From: Actinospica robiniae DSM 44927
GTDB lineage: Bacteria > Actinomycetota > Actinomycetes > Streptomycetales > Catenulisporaceae
Assembly: GCF_000504285.1 (NCBI RefSeq)
Contig: NZ_KI632511.1
Span: 6,864,154 to 6,928,153 of the forward strand
DNA length: 64,000 nt
Direction: 5' to 3'
A program made the translations under genes and the position numbers. The notes under the pieces are model-generated. The model ran no database searches, was not told the DNA's origin, and saw nothing but the letters and a program-made list of their open reading frames with translations. Below, in pieces: positions 7,992-17,657 of the stretch (positions within the stretch are counted from its first letter, which is position 1; every line of letters starts with the position of its first letter).

Positions 7992-8047
7992 GCGGTAGTA
8001 GTACCGCCCCAACCGATCTCCAACCCGATCTCCAACCGGATCTCCAC
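7992..8047. repeat. Short hairpin and three 12-base tandem repeats
   Basis: GCGGTA-GTAG-TACCGC (7992-8007) is a perfect inverted repeat just after the permease. It is followed by three near-identical tandem copies of a CCGATCTCCAAC-like unit (about 8012-8047). They lie in the gap before the membrane-protein/kinase operon. The hairpin could end permease transcription; no role is evident for the repeats. Confidence 0.4.
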
Positions 8048-8138
8048 CCTCGGCTCGACGCGCTCCACCCGGGCCCCGCCCTACCGTTCCCACTGTCGGC
8101 GGGTTCCGTCGACGCGGGCTCAGTGGAGGGAACCGGCC

Positions 8139-8678
8139 GTGTCCGTCATCAGCATCCTGGCCGTCGTCGGGATCATCGTGTACGTCGTCATCCGGCAGAC
8201 CCAGGGCGAGATGTTGCGCGCGAGGAGGGCGATCCTGCTTCCGGTGGTTCTGACGGTGGTCGGTTTCACCGATCTGCGCTCGGCCCAGGAGCACCACTTC
8301 CAGAGCGTCGACATCCTCTGGCTCACGATCGGGTGCGTCGGATCCGCGTTGATCGGATTCGCCTTCGGCGCGATCACCCGGCTGGAATCGCGCGACGGCT
8401 ACCTGTGGGCGAGACTCCCGCTGACCGGACTGTGGTTGTGGGGCGCGTTGCTGGTCTGGCGCGGGCTCGTCATGGTGCTCGCCGGCTCGATGCACGCGCA
8501 CGTCGCGGCCTCGGCGTCGACGTTGCTGTTCAGCCTCGGGGTCAACCGGCTCGCACAGGCCGCGGTGATCGTGCCGCGGGCGCTCGCGACGGGCGTGCCG
8601 TTCGCGCCGGAGGAGGGCGGGGCCGGCCTTCTCGGCGGCCTGCTCGACGGCGGCCCGGCTCGTGATCGCCGCCGATGA
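8139..8678 (+). CDS. DUF1453-like (CcdC-type) membrane protein
   Basis: A 179-residue protein with about four membrane segments (residues 3-20, 30-45, 63-83, 93-112) and one near 125-145. The order and the RxRxxxLxPVxLTVVGFTDL-type loop fit the DUF1453/CcdC-like family of actinobacteria. Starts at GTG 8139 with TGGAGGGAA upstream. It overlaps the histidine kinase gene by four bases (ATGA), so it belongs to the same operon and may be a membrane partner of the two-component pair. Molecular function is unknown in the family. Confidence 0.7.
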   Translation: MSVISILAVVGIIVYVVIRQTQGEMLRARRAILLPVVLTVVGFTDLRSAQEHHFQSVDILWLTIGCVGSALIGFAFGAITRLESRDGYLWARLPLTGLWLWGALLVWRGLVMVLAGSMHAHVAASASTLLFSLGVNRLAQAAVIVPRALATGVPFAPEEGGAGLLGGLLDGGPARDRRR

Positions 8679-9904
8679 GCCGCCGACGCCATACTGAGAT
8701 CATGCTGCTCGCCGTATGGTTCGCCCGCATCGTCGGGCTGGTCCTGCTCGGCGGCCTGACTTTCCTCAATCCGCCCACGTCGGCGGAGGGTCCGCTCACG
8801 CAGCAGACGGCCTACGTCGTCGCCGTGCTGGGCGTGATCGGGTGGGCGTCCGTCGCCGTGCCGTGGAGCCGTTTGCCGGAACGCTTCGGTGTGCCGGTCC
8901 TGATCGGCTCGCTGGGTACGGTCGCCGTCGCCGCCTGCGTCGGGGCGTCGGCGGGTGGCGCGGGGGACGTGCTGATCATCCTCGCCGCCACCGCGATGAT
9001 GCACGCGGGCAGCGAGCTGCGGGGTCGGGCGACCATCGGCATCGGTGTCGCGTCCGCGCTGGCCACGGACATCGGCGGGCTCGCCTTTCATCAGGGTGCG
9101 GCCACGCTGCTCGGCGTCCCGCTGCTGATCTTGAGTGGCGCGCTCTTCGGCCGTCAGCGCACCGCCTATCGGGTACAGGCCGAGCAGGCGGCCGCGTTGC
9201 TCGCTCAGCACGAACGGCTGCGGGTGCAGCAGCGTCGGGCCGATGTGCTCGACGAGCGCGCTCGGATCGCCCGGGAGATCCACGACGTGCTCGCGCACTC
9301 GCTCGGCGCGCTGAGCATCCAGATCCAGACCGCACAGGTGTACTTCGCCGACCTCGATGATCCGCGGCGCGGGCTCGATGCGCTGACCACCGCGCAGCGG
9401 ATGGCGGCCGAAGGGCTGACCGAGACCCGCCGCGCGGTCTTGGCGTTGCGCTCGGATACGCTGCCGCTGAACGAGGAACTCGCCCGGACGGCCGCGCAGC
9501 ACGCCGCGGTCTACGGCGTATCGGTGCGCTGCGAAACCGAGGGTGCGCCGCGGCCGGTGCCGCCGGACGCGACCGTCGCGCTGATGCGCACGGCCCGTGA
9601 GTCGCTGGTCAACGCGGCGAAGCACGCCACCGGCCACAGCGTCGACATCCGTCTGGTCTACGCGCCCGACCGGCTGCGGATGACGATCGCGAACGATCTC
9701 GACGAGGAGGGCGACGTGGCGGGGGACGGGTCCGCACCGCGGCGACCGCAGACCGTCGACGCCGGATACGGTTTGACCGGGATGCACGAGCGGTTGCGGC
9801 TGCTGCGCGGTACCCTCGACGCCGGCGTGCGCGGCGGCGAGTGGGTGGTCGCGGCCGAGCTTCCCTTCGCCCAGTCGCCGAGCCCGGAGGTCGCCATCCG
9901 ATGA
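8675..9904 (+). CDS. Sensor histidine kinase, NarL/DesK type (HisKA_3)
   Basis: A 409-residue membrane sensor. About five to six hydrophobic segments fill residues 9-160, without a large extracellular loop. A coiled linker and the HisKA_3 dimerisation box follow, with phospho-acceptor His203 in REIHDVLAHSLGALSIQI. The HATPase domain covers about residues 295-400 (ESLVNAAKHA N-box; GYGLTGMHERLRLL near 364). It autophosphorylates and passes phosphate to the response regulator encoded next, with which it overlaps by four bases. The ATG at 8675 overlaps the previous stop; an ATG at 8702 (MLLAVWF) is an alternative start. The stimulus is unknown; a membrane-embedded sensor suggests an envelope signal. 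Confidence 0.9.
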   Translation: MSRRRHTEIMLLAVWFARIVGLVLLGGLTFLNPPTSAEGPLTQQTAYVVAVLGVIGWASVAVPWSRLPERFGVPVLIGSLGTVAVAACVGASAGGAGDVLIILAATAMMHAGSELRGRATIGIGVASALATDIGGLAFHQGAATLLGVPLLILSGALFGRQRTAYRVQAEQAAALLAQHERLRVQQRRADVLDERARIAREIHDVLAHSLGALSIQIQTAQVYFADLDDPRRGLDALTTAQRMAAEGLTETRRAVLALRSDTLPLNEELARTAAQHAAVYGVSVRCETEGAPRPVPPDATVALMRTARESLVNAAKHATGHSVDIRLVYAPDRLRMTIANDLDEEGDVAGDGSAPRRPQTVDAGYGLTGMHERLRLLRGTLDAGVRGGEWVVAAELPFAQSPSPEVAIR

Positions 9905-10593
9905 ACGAACCCGGCAGGATGCTGCGCATCATCGTCGCCGATGATCAGGCCAGCGTCCGCGAGGGGCTCGTGGTGTTGCTCGGCGCACTACCGGATATCG
10001 AGGTGGTGGCGTCGGCGGCGGACGGCAGGCAGGCGGTCGAACTCGTCGCGCAGCACCGGCCGGACGCGATCCTGCTCGACCTGCACATGCCCGTGCTCGA
10101 CGGCATCGAGGCGACGAAACTGCTGGTCGCCGAGCATCCGCAGGTCGCCGTGGTGGTGCTCACGACGTACCTCGACGACACGTCCGTCATGGACGCCTTG
10201 CGGGCGGGTGCGCGCAGCTATCTGACGAAGGACGCCGACCGCAAGGACATCGCGCACGCGCTGCGGGCCGCGGCCGACGGCCTCGCCGTGTTCGATCCGC
10301 GCGTGCACGCCACCTTGCTCAATGCCGCTTCGGGTTTCGGTGCCGAACGCGACGACGAAGACGCCCTCGGCGAGCCGGCCGGCGGCCAGGCCGCGCCGGA
10401 CGGTCTGACCCAGCGGGAAGCCGAGATCCTCGGCCTGGTCGCGAAGGGCCTGACGAATCCGGAGATCGCCGACCGGCTGTTCGTCAGCACGCTCACGGTC
10501 AAGTCGCACGTCAACCGGATCTTCTCGAAGACCGGCTCGCGCGACCGTGCCGCGGCCATCGGCTACGCCTACCGCCACGGCTTGGCGGAATGA
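9901..10593 (+). CDS. Response regulator, NarL/FixJ (LuxR-type HTH)
   Basis: A 230-residue regulator. The receiver domain (residues 8-125) has the acidic pocket VADDQ, phospho-acceptor Asp60 in AILLDLHMPVLDG, and the conserved Lys in SYLTKDADRKD. A LuxR-type helix-turn-helix follows at about 168-230 (LTQREAEILGLVAKGLTNPE ... SHVNRIFSKTG). It overlaps the kinase gene by four bases (ATGA) and is its cognate partner. A small hairpin with a T-run (10602-10620) follows and may end the operon. Target genes are not predictable; the upstream DUF1453 gene is part of the same transcript. Confidence 0.92.
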   Translation: MNEPGRMLRIIVADDQASVREGLVVLLGALPDIEVVASAADGRQAVELVAQHRPDAILLDLHMPVLDGIEATKLLVAEHPQVAVVVLTTYLDDTSVMDALRAGARSYLTKDADRKDIAHALRAAADGLAVFDPRVHATLLNAASGFGAERDDEDALGEPAGGQAAPDGLTQREAEILGLVAKGLTNPEIADRLFVSTLTVKSHVNRIFSKTGSRDRAAAIGYAYRHGLAE

Positions 10594-10711
10594 CCTGATC
10601 GACCGGAATGTCCGGTGGTTTTCACCCGGCCGTGGCGCAATCCCGACCCACACGCTACGGTTTGCCGGAAGATCAGGTCATGGCGCACGATTGAGTAGGG
10701 TTGGGGAGCAG

Positions 10712-11968
10712 GTGCGAGGCACGTCAGAGATCGACGACACGGCCGGCGGAGTGCAGTCCGAGCCGGAGTCGGTCCCGACCCGCGCCGCGGCTTCGGCGCC
10801 GGCGGCCGCCCGGCGCGCGGATCGCCCGCTGTGGCTCGCCTCGCTGCTGGCCGCGCTTCCGGCCTGGGTGCTCGCGCACGTGCTGGTCCTGGCGATGCAG
10901 GACTACGCCGAGCGCCGCGACCCGCCGTTCGCGGCCCAGATGCCCGGCCGCGACCAGATCCACCACGTCTTCGATGCGCTCTTCACCTGGGACACCGCCT
11001 GGTACAGCGGCATCGCCGAGCACGGATACACCGGTGTGCCGAGCGACGGCATCCGGTTCTGGCCGCTGCTGCCGCTGACCATCCGCTCCTTCGACCTCGT
11101 CGGGATCGGCGCACTCACCGGCGCGCTGGTGGTGTGCTGGGCGGCCTCGCTCGCCTTCGGCATGCTCATGTACCGGGTGGCCCTGGCCGTCGGCGGCGAT
11201 GAGCCGACGGCACGCCGCGCGGCCTGGCTGAGCCAGCTCGCGCCGGGCGCCTTCGTGCTCGTGATGGGCTATACCGAGGCGCTGGCCGGGATGCTGGCCG
11301 CCGCGTTCCTGGCCTCGATTCTGCTCACCCGCCCCGGCGCGCTGCCCACGGCTCGCGCGACCTGGACGTGGTACGCGGTCGGCTTCGTCGCGGGCGTCGG
11401 CTCCGGCTTGGTCCGTCCCACCGGCTGGCTGCTGTGCCTGGCGGGGCTGGTCGAGGTGGTGGGAAACCGGCGCGACAGGCCGTCGGGCACGGCCGCGCGC
11501 CTCGCCGTCGCCGCGTCCCCGGTGGTGGGGCTGCTCATATTCTTGGGCTGGGTCAACGCCGAGTACCACGACTGGATGTTGCCGTACTCGACCCAGCGGG
11601 CCGCCAACCTGCGCGGTACCACGGCGGCGAACCCGTTCGATTCCGCGCTCCAGTCGATCAACCAGGGCGGCAACGGCGCGGGCGCGTTCACGCTGCTTCT
11701 GGTGATCGCTTCGATCGGGCTGCTGTGGGGGTCGGCCAAGCGGCTGCCGGTCTCGTTCACGGTGTGGGCCTTCGCAGGCCTCGCCGCGGTCATCACCGCC
11801 CCGCACTTCTCGTCCTTCGCCCGCTACTCGGCCGGTATACTCCCGCTGCTGCTCGTCGCGGCGATGCTCACGACCAAGCGCACAGCGTGGTGGTGGACGA
11901 TCGGTTCGTCCGCCGCGCTGTGCGCCTACTTCGCGTTCCAAGCCTTCATCGGGATCTACATTCCCTGA
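10712..11968 (+). CDS. Membrane mannosyltransferase, PIG-V-like (GT-C)
   Basis: A 418-residue integral membrane protein with about nine to ten hydrophobic helices. The first loop holds TWDTAWYSGIAEHGY, the acidic WD..W...A..GY motif of PIG-V/GT-C glycosyltransferases that use polyprenyl-phosphate sugars on the outer face of the membrane. A later loop has NAEYHDWMLPYSTQRA. In actinobacteria such proteins are annotated as mannosyltransferases, presumably acting on lipids or proteins. The GTG at 10712 has TTGGGGAG upstream, and earlier in-frame ATGs overlap the response regulator. It stands alone, converging on the lipoprotein gene 15 bases downstream. Donor and acceptor are inferred from family only. 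Confidence 0.7.
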   Translation: MRGTSEIDDTAGGVQSEPESVPTRAAASAPAAARRADRPLWLASLLAALPAWVLAHVLVLAMQDYAERRDPPFAAQMPGRDQIHHVFDALFTWDTAWYSGIAEHGYTGVPSDGIRFWPLLPLTIRSFDLVGIGALTGALVVCWAASLAFGMLMYRVALAVGGDEPTARRAAWLSQLAPGAFVLVMGYTEALAGMLAAAFLASILLTRPGALPTARATWTWYAVGFVAGVGSGLVRPTGWLLCLAGLVEVVGNRRDRPSGTAARLAVAASPVVGLLIFLGWVNAEYHDWMLPYSTQRAANLRGTTAANPFDSALQSINQGGNGAGAFTLLLVIASIGLLWGSAKRLPVSFTVWAFAGLAAVITAPHFSSFARYSAGILPLLLVAAMLTTKRTAWWWTIGSSAALCAYFAFQAFIGIYIP

Positions 11969-11983
11969 ACGGGGACGCCCGGG

Positions 11984-12748
11984 TCAGGGGGTCGGCACCG
12001 TGAAGGTCGTGACCTCCGAGGCCGGCGGAGCGGTGATCGTGGTGGGCTGGTTCCAAGTGAACGTCATCACGCCCTTGGAGCCGGCGTCGAGCTTGATCGG
12101 CAGTGCCGGGCCGTTGAGCGGGAAGTAGACCGTCGCGGTGCCGTCCGTCTTGTCCACGTCCTTGTACAGCGCGACCGGCGTGCCGTTCAGGGTGCTGGTG
12201 CTGAGGTAGGTGTACTTCTCGTCGGCGTTGTCGATCATCTGCTTGGACATGGAGTCGAAGGACACGTCGCCCAGGCCCGAGGTCATGTCCGCGCCGGTGG
12301 AGCTCTTCGACGAGATCCACTTGTTCTCGTACTTCGTGAAGTAGGAGTCGGCGACCCCGCCGCCCGCGCTCTGCTCCATCATCTTGATGTAGCCGGCGGT
12401 GAACTGGAGGTAGGTCACCCCGTCCACCGAGATGATCGGCATGCTCATGCCCTGGACCTCGACGGTGCCCTGGACACTGCCGTCCTTGTTGAGCTGCATG
12501 TCCATGGAGGTGGCCTGGCCGCTGTCGGTCATGGTGCCCTTCATGTGCAGGGCGGTGGCCGCGTCGAGGGCGGTCTTGATCTTGGCGGTCAGCTGGGCCT
12601 GGGTGAGCTTCGCGTTGGTCGAGCCGTCGCTGTCCGCCGCGGCGCCCGCGGTGGTCACGACGCGCGAGGTCGACTTCGCGGAGGAGGCACAGGAGGTGAG
12701 GGCGAGCGCGCAGGGCAGCAGTGCGGCGGCGATGACGGTACGGCGCAT
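11984..12748 (-). CDS. Lipoprotein, LppX/LprAFG-like
   Basis: A 254-residue exported lipoprotein. The signal peptide (MRRTVIAAALLPCALALTSC) ends with a lipobox LTSC, so Cys20 should be lipidated. The mature part (about 50-250) is a single beta-rich domain with repeated threonine/serine strands (GTMTDSGQATSMDMQLNKDG, GVMTFTWNQPTTI). This fits the LppX/LprAFG fold that holds lipids or glycolipids at the outer face of the membrane in actinobacteria. The start at 12748 has GGGGAGAA just upstream. It is transcribed alone. The family assignment rests on overall pattern, not on a catalytic motif. Confidence 0.7.
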   Translation of the reverse strand: MRRTVIAAALLPCALALTSCASSAKSTSRVVTTAGAAADSDGSTNAKLTQAQLTAKIKTALDAATALHMKGTMTDSGQATSMDMQLNKDGSVQGTVEVQGMSMPIISVDGVTYLQFTAGYIKMMEQSAGGGVADSYFTKYENKWISSKSSTGADMTSGLGDVSFDSMSKQMIDNADEKYTYLSTSTLNGTPVALYKDVDKTDGTATVYFPLNGPALPIKLDAGSKGVMTFTWNQPTTITAPPASEVTTFTVPTP

Positions 12749-12895
12749 GGGATTCTCCCCGAATTTATCAGCACCCGCATTCCGGGCGATGCTGCGTCAC
12801 GCTAGCAGCCCCGGTACTCCTGTGCACTTTGATATGCGCCTGTGACCTCGCCGTTTCCTCGGCGCATGGACTGTGGACCGGACTTCGCGGCGTGC

Positions 12896-15042
12896 TCACT
12901 TCTTGGCCGCCTCGACCGCGCCGAGCTCCTCGACCACCGGGAACCCGGCGCAGAGCTCGTGCACCCGTGCGTGCGGCACGGCGCGGGAGAACAGGAAGCC
13001 CTGACCGCGGTCCGCGCCGAGGGTGCGCAGTATCCGTGCCTGCTCGACGGTCTCGACGCCTTCCGCGGTCACCGTCATCCGGCAGGCGTGCGCCAGCGTG
13101 ATCAGGCTCGCGATGATGGCCTCGGCCGAGTCGTGGCCCTGCACGCTCGGGCGGGTGAGGGCCCGGACGAAGGAATAGTCGATCTTCAGTGTGCCCGCGG
13201 GCAGGCGGTGCAGGTAGGCCAGGTTCGAGTACCCGGTGCCGAAATCGTCGATGGCGATGCGCACGCCCAGATCCGTGAGCGATCGCAGCGTCTCCAGCGC
13301 CGGGCGGCCGCTCTCGCCCGGGCTCATCGCCGCGGTCTCGGTGATCTCCAGCTGCAGCAGCTCCGGCGGAAGCCCGGCCGCCGCGAGCGCTTCGGCCACG
13401 TCGTCGCACAGCGTCGGCTCGTGCACCTGACGCACCGCCACGTTCACCGCGACCGAGAGCCGGCGCCCGTCCGGTCCGGCGGCCAGGTGGCCGCGTCCGC
13501 CACCGCGCGGCGCAGCACCCAGCGGCCCAGCGCGACGATCACGCCCGTCTCCTCGGCCAGCGAGACGAACTCGCCCGGCCCGAGCAGCCCGCGCACCGGG
13601 TGGTTCCAGCGGACCAGCGCCTCCATCGCGTAGGTGCGGCCGTCGGCCAGATCCACGATCGGCTGGTACTCGAGGAACAGCTCGCCGTGTTCCAGCGCGG
13701 TCGGCAGCGCCTGCGAGAGCGCGTACCGGGCCACCTCGCGTTCGTTGCGCTCCTGGTCGAACAGCGCCCAGCGCGCTTTGCCGTCGTACTTCGCCCAGTA
13801 CAAGGTGATGTCCGCGGCGCGCAGCAGCTCGATCGGCTTGGCGCCGGCGGCCGGACGCTCGACCAGGCCCATGCTCGCCGTCACCGAGAGCTTGCGCCCG
13901 TCGAGCTCGATCGGGTCGGCGAGCGCCGCCAGAGCCGACTTCGCCACGTCGGTCACGCAGGCGGAGCTCATCGAGCCCGGCACCACGATGACGAACTCGT
14001 CCCCGCCCATCCGCGCCACCAGGTGCTTCGGGTCGGTGGCGTCGCTCAGCCGCCGCGCCACCTCCGCCAGCAGCCGGTCCCCGGCCTCGTGGCCGAGCGT
14101 GTCGTTGATCCCCTTGAAGCCGTCGAGGTCGAGGAAGCACAGGCCGATCCGCTCGTCCGGACCCGCGTGCTCGAGCAGTTCGCCGAGGCGTTCGAGCAGC
14201 ATGGTGCGGTTGGGCAGGTCGGTGAGCGAGTCGTGGGTGGCCTGGTAGAGCAGCCGCTGGTTCATTCGGCGCTGCTCGGTGATGTCCTCGAACATCATGA
14301 TCAGCAGTTCCACCGAGCCGTTGCCGGCCCGGACCGTGCTGGCCTGCATCCGGGTCCAGGTGACCACGGTGCCGTCGTCCGCGCTGAACCGCTTCTCCGC
14401 GCTGTAGTGCGCGCGCCGGCCCGCCAGCAGATCCTTGACGGCGACGCAGAACTCGGGTGTGTCGTCGGTATCGCGGAACTCGTCGATGCTCCGCCCGCGC
14501 ACGGTCGAGGCCTCCTGCCCGACTATCCGGGCCAGCCGCTCGTTGACCTCCAGCACCCGGCCCTCGCCGTCCACGACGCCGATCCCCAGCGCCGCGTTGC
14601 GGAACACCGCGCGGAAACGCCCTTCACCGGTGCGGTGGGCGCTGAGCACGGCCTGCCGGATCTGTTCCTGCTCGGCCCGGGTCCGCTCCCGCAGCGCGTT
14701 CGCATAGCCCATGGAGAGGCCGGAGTAGAGCGCGGTGCGCCCCTCCCGGCCGACTTCGCGCGGCAGCACGCCGTCGAGCACGGTGATGCTGGTGGCCATC
14801 GCCTCAGGCTGCGTGTAATCGTTCTCTACCAGCGTCCGCCCGGCCTCCGCGCCGAGTTCCCGCAGCGCCTGCGGCCCGTCGGCCGCGAGGAGGCGTTCGG
14901 CGAAGTCCTGCAGCAGTTCGCGCGAGCGCGCCGCGTTCCCCGGCACACCGCCTATCTCGGCCAGGGTCTTGAACCAGGCCGCGGCCACCCGCTGCGCGGC
15001 GCCGGTCACGGCGTCCCGCCCGCATCCCGCGTCACGACGCAT
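12896..15042 (-). pseudogene. PAS-GGDEF-EAL cyclic-di-GMP protein with a one-base frameshift
   Basis: The protein is encoded in two minus-strand frames. The first (15042 to 13444) holds an N-terminal helical region, a PAS domain (about 140-260; RFRAVFRNAALGIGVVDGEG), and a GGDEF domain with intact MGGDEF (diguanylate cyclase active site). The EAL domain then starts with intact YAMEALVRWNHP. Near 13477 the frame must change: GRRLSVAVNVAVRQ, the EAL motifs LEITETAAM and IDDFGTGYSNLAYLHRLP, and the end at 12896 are in the second frame. Restoring one G in the run at 13476-13479 rejoins them. It would make and break c-di-GMP, which controls development in streptomycetes. The break may be real or a sequencing error. 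Confidence 0.8.
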
Positions 15043-15401
15043 GCTCCGGGCGCCCAGGGAATCGCCGGCTGAGCACGCCGCGCGGAGCGCGCAACGGAGT
15101 GTCGGCGCATCCTGCTCCCCTTCACTGTTCGGCGACGCTCACGTGCGTGATCCCACAGACCTGGTCTCGCGCGTCACACCCGACCCTGAGTGGACGCGCA
15201 GGCACTGCGGGCACGTTCGTACGTGCTGTCATGATAGGGCGACGGGGGTATTGCGCGTCCACCACTGACGGTGGATGTTGACCGGATCCGTACCTGTGCA
15301 TGTCCCCTCACCGCGGCCGACCGCGGCCGCCCCGGCGCGGACTCGACCCGAGTCCGGCGGAGCGATCACCGGCGCCGCGGGGGCAGGCTAGCATTTTGCG
15401 G
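15043..15401. other. Intergenic region between GGDEF-EAL and TetR genes
   Basis: No gene is supported. The right part just after the TetR stop contains no clean stem with T-run. The left part must hold the minus-strand promoter of the GGDEF-EAL gene, but no certain -10/-35 pair could be picked by eye. Confidence 0.5.
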
Positions 15402-15989
15402 CTATGCGCCAAGTAATCTCTTGGCGATGTAAAGCAAACCTTCCGTCAAATCGGCGGCGGCCGGGAAGTTCTCCCGGTCCATGAGGTACTGCGCCACCAG
15501 GCCCGTCATCAGCACGCTGTAGAAGCTGCCGACCGACTGCGCCAGCTGCCCGTCCCGCTCCGGGTCGAGGCCCTGCAGCCCCCGGGCGAACTCCATCCGG
15601 CCGTACTGCACCGCGCCGGCCATGAAGCGGCCGAGGGCCTCGTTGTTCATGCCCTCGATGCCCATCTCCATGTTCAGCCGCAGCAGGGGCTTGCGATCCG
15701 GGAACGAGGCCAGGATCTCCTCGAAGAACCGGCTGAACTGCTCGAGGGAGCCGGTGGGCGGCTGGTCGGGGGCGTCCTCGTCGTCATCCTCGACCCACTC
15801 CTCCATGGCCGCCATGAACGCCTGCTCGAGCAGCGATTCCTTCGACCCGTAGTGGTAGCCGATGGCCGCCAGGCTCACCCCGGCCGCGTCCGCGATGTCG
15901 CGCGCGGTGGTCTTGGCGTAGCCCTTCTCCAGCAGGCAGCGCTTGGCGCCGTCCAGCAGAGCCTCACGATTTCCCATGTCAGCGAGCAT
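15402..15989 (-). CDS. TetR-family repressor
   Basis: A TetR regulator of 195 residues from the ATG at 15989; 15977 (MGNREALL) is also possible. The DNA-binding helix-turn-helix is ARDIADAAGVSLAAIGYHYG followed by SKESLLEQAF; the remaining ~130 residues form the variable ligand domain, with an acidic stretch EDDDEDAPDQ. It faces the MFS exporter at 16062 across a 72-base gap that is almost filled by the palindrome at 16006-16046. The natural reading is a repressor of itself and of the exporter, released by the exported compound. The longer frame starting at 16040 runs through the operator and is not preferred. Confidence 0.88.
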   Translation of the reverse strand: MLADMGNREALLDGAKRCLLEKGYAKTTARDIADAAGVSLAAIGYHYGSKESLLEQAFMAAMEEWVEDDDEDAPDQPPTGSLEQFSRFFEEILASFPDRKPLLRLNMEMGIEGMNNEALGRFMAGAVQYGRMEFARGLQGLDPERDGQLAQSVGSFYSVLMTGLVAQYLMDRENFPAAADLTEGLLYIAKRLLGA

Positions 15990-16005
15990 ACCCCAGCCTC
16001 GTACG

Positions 16006-16046
16006 GATGTCTTGCACAACTGTTCTAGACAGATGTGCAAGACATC
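16006..16046. promoter_or_regulatory. 41-base palindrome, TetR operator between divergent genes
   Basis: The outer arms GATGTCTTGCAC (16006-16017) and GTGCAAGACATC (16035-16046) match perfectly, and the 17-base middle is itself nearly symmetric (CTGT..ACAG). Its place between the TetR gene and the MFS gene makes it the expected operator, probably bound by two dimers. The MFS start lies 16 bases away with no clear ribosome binding site, so that message may be leaderless. Confidence 0.75.
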
Positions 16047-16061
16047 TGTACAGTTTCATCC

Positions 16062-17657
16062 ATGACGATCAATCAGGTAGGCGAAGGCGCGGCCCCGCGG
16101 GCGGGCCGCCGGGAGTGGATCGCGCTCGCCGTGCTCCTGCTCCCCTTGCTGCTGGTCTCGATGGACACCTCCGTGCTGCTCTACGCAGTGCCCTTCATCA
16201 CCAGGCAGCTGCATCCGAGCAGCACCCAGCAGCTGTGGATGTACGACGTGTACGGGTTCGTGCTCGCCGGCCTGCTGATCACCATGGGCGCGGTGGGGGA
16301 CCGGATCGGCCGTCGCAGGCTGCTGCTGATCGGCGCGTTCTTCTTCAGCGTCGCCTCGCTCGGCGCGGCCTACGCGGGCAACGCCGGCGAGCTGATCGCG
16401 GCCCGGGCGGTGCAGGGCGTCGCCGGCGCCACGCTCATGCCCTCCACCCTCGCGCTCATCCGCAACCTCTTCCACGACGAAGGCCAGCGCAGGAAGGCCA
16501 TCGGAGTGTGGACCGGCGGCATGATGGGCGGGATCATGCTGGGCCCGGTGATCAGCGGAGTCCTGCTCGACCACTTCTTCTGGGGCTCGGTCTTCCTGAT
16601 CAACCTGCCGTTCATGGTGATGCTGCTCGCCCTCGGCCCCGTCCTGCTCCCGGAGTACCGCTCGCCGCAGACCGGCCGGTTCGACCTGCTCGGCGCGGTG
16701 CTCTCGTTCGGCGCGGTGCTGCCGGCCATCTTCGGAGTCTCCGAGATCGCGGAGAACGGCACGGATCCGATACGCCTCGCCGCGGTAGCCGTGGGCCTGG
16801 TGATGGGCGCGCTCTTCCTGCTCAGGCAGCGCAAGGCCGCGCACCCGATGCTCGAGCTGCGGCTGTTCCGCAGCCGCGGCTACAGCGGCGCGCTCTCGAC
16901 CAACCTGCTGGGAACCTTCGCGCTGCTGGGCAACGCCATATTCCTGACGCAGTTTCTGCAGTCCGTGCTGGGGATGAGTCCGCTCACGGCCGCGCTGTGG
17001 TCGCTGGTGCCCTCGCTCGGGGTGGGCGCGGTGATCGGCCTATGCGGAGCGCTGGTCAAGGTGTTCGACCGCGCCTTCATCATCGCGGGCTGCTTCTTCG
17101 TGATGCTCGGCGGATACTGCGTGCAGGCGACGCTGCTGCGGGCCGACTCGCACATGTGGGTGCTGATGATAGGCGCGGCCCTGCTCGCCTGCGGCGCGGT
17201 GGGAGTGATGACGATCGGCAACGAGCTGCTGATGAGCGCGATCCCCCCGGAGCGGGCCGGCTCGGCCGGCGCGGTGAACGAGACCGTCGGCGAACTCGGC
17301 GGGGCGCTGGGCATGGCCGTGCTCGGCAGCATCGGCGCCGCCGTCTACCGCCACCACATACCCGCCGGCGTGCCCGTCGGCGCCCGCTCGACCCTGGGCG
17401 GCGCCGTGGCCGTGGCCGCCAACCAGCCATCCGCCTCCGCGGCCGCGCAACTGCTGAAGTCAGCCCGCGTCGCCTTCACCGACAGCCTCAACAGCGTCTC
17501 CGTGGTCGGCGCCGTCCTCATGGGCCTGGCCGCGCTGCTGACGGCCATAATCCTGCGCGGCGTCACCCTGGCGGACACGGCGGCGCCGGCCGAGGCCCAG
17601 GGCCGCACGAACGCCGTCGCCGACACCGCCACTCCGGTGGCCCAGCCGCAAAGCTGA
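16062..17657 (+). CDS. MFS multidrug exporter, DHA2 (EmrB/QacA) family
   Basis: A 531-residue membrane protein with fourteen predicted helices, as in EmrB/QacA proton-drug antiporters. Visible marks are VSMDTSVLLYAVPFI in helix 1, the loop motif GDRIGRRRLLLIGA and the helix 5 motif GGIMLGPVISGVLLDHFFWG. The C-terminal 35 residues are hydrophilic and rich in Ala/Thr. The ATG at 16062 was chosen because the upstream in-frame start lies in the operator. Repression by the divergent TetR protein is very likely. The substrate is unknown; a toxic compound or own metabolite is inferred from the family. Confidence 0.87.
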   Translation: MTINQVGEGAAPRAGRREWIALAVLLLPLLLVSMDTSVLLYAVPFITRQLHPSSTQQLWMYDVYGFVLAGLLITMGAVGDRIGRRRLLLIGAFFFSVASLGAAYAGNAGELIAARAVQGVAGATLMPSTLALIRNLFHDEGQRRKAIGVWTGGMMGGIMLGPVISGVLLDHFFWGSVFLINLPFMVMLLALGPVLLPEYRSPQTGRFDLLGAVLSFGAVLPAIFGVSEIAENGTDPIRLAAVAVGLVMGALFLLRQRKAAHPMLELRLFRSRGYSGALSTNLLGTFALLGNAIFLTQFLQSVLGMSPLTAALWSLVPSLGVGAVIGLCGALVKVFDRAFIIAGCFFVMLGGYCVQATLLRADSHMWVLMIGAALLACGAVGVMTIGNELLMSAIPPERAGSAGAVNETVGELGGALGMAVLGSIGAAVYRHHIPAGVPVGARSTLGGAVAVAANQPSASAAAQLLKSARVAFTDSLNSVSVVGAVLMGLAALLTAIILRGVTLADTAAPAEAQGRTNAVADTATPVAQPQS

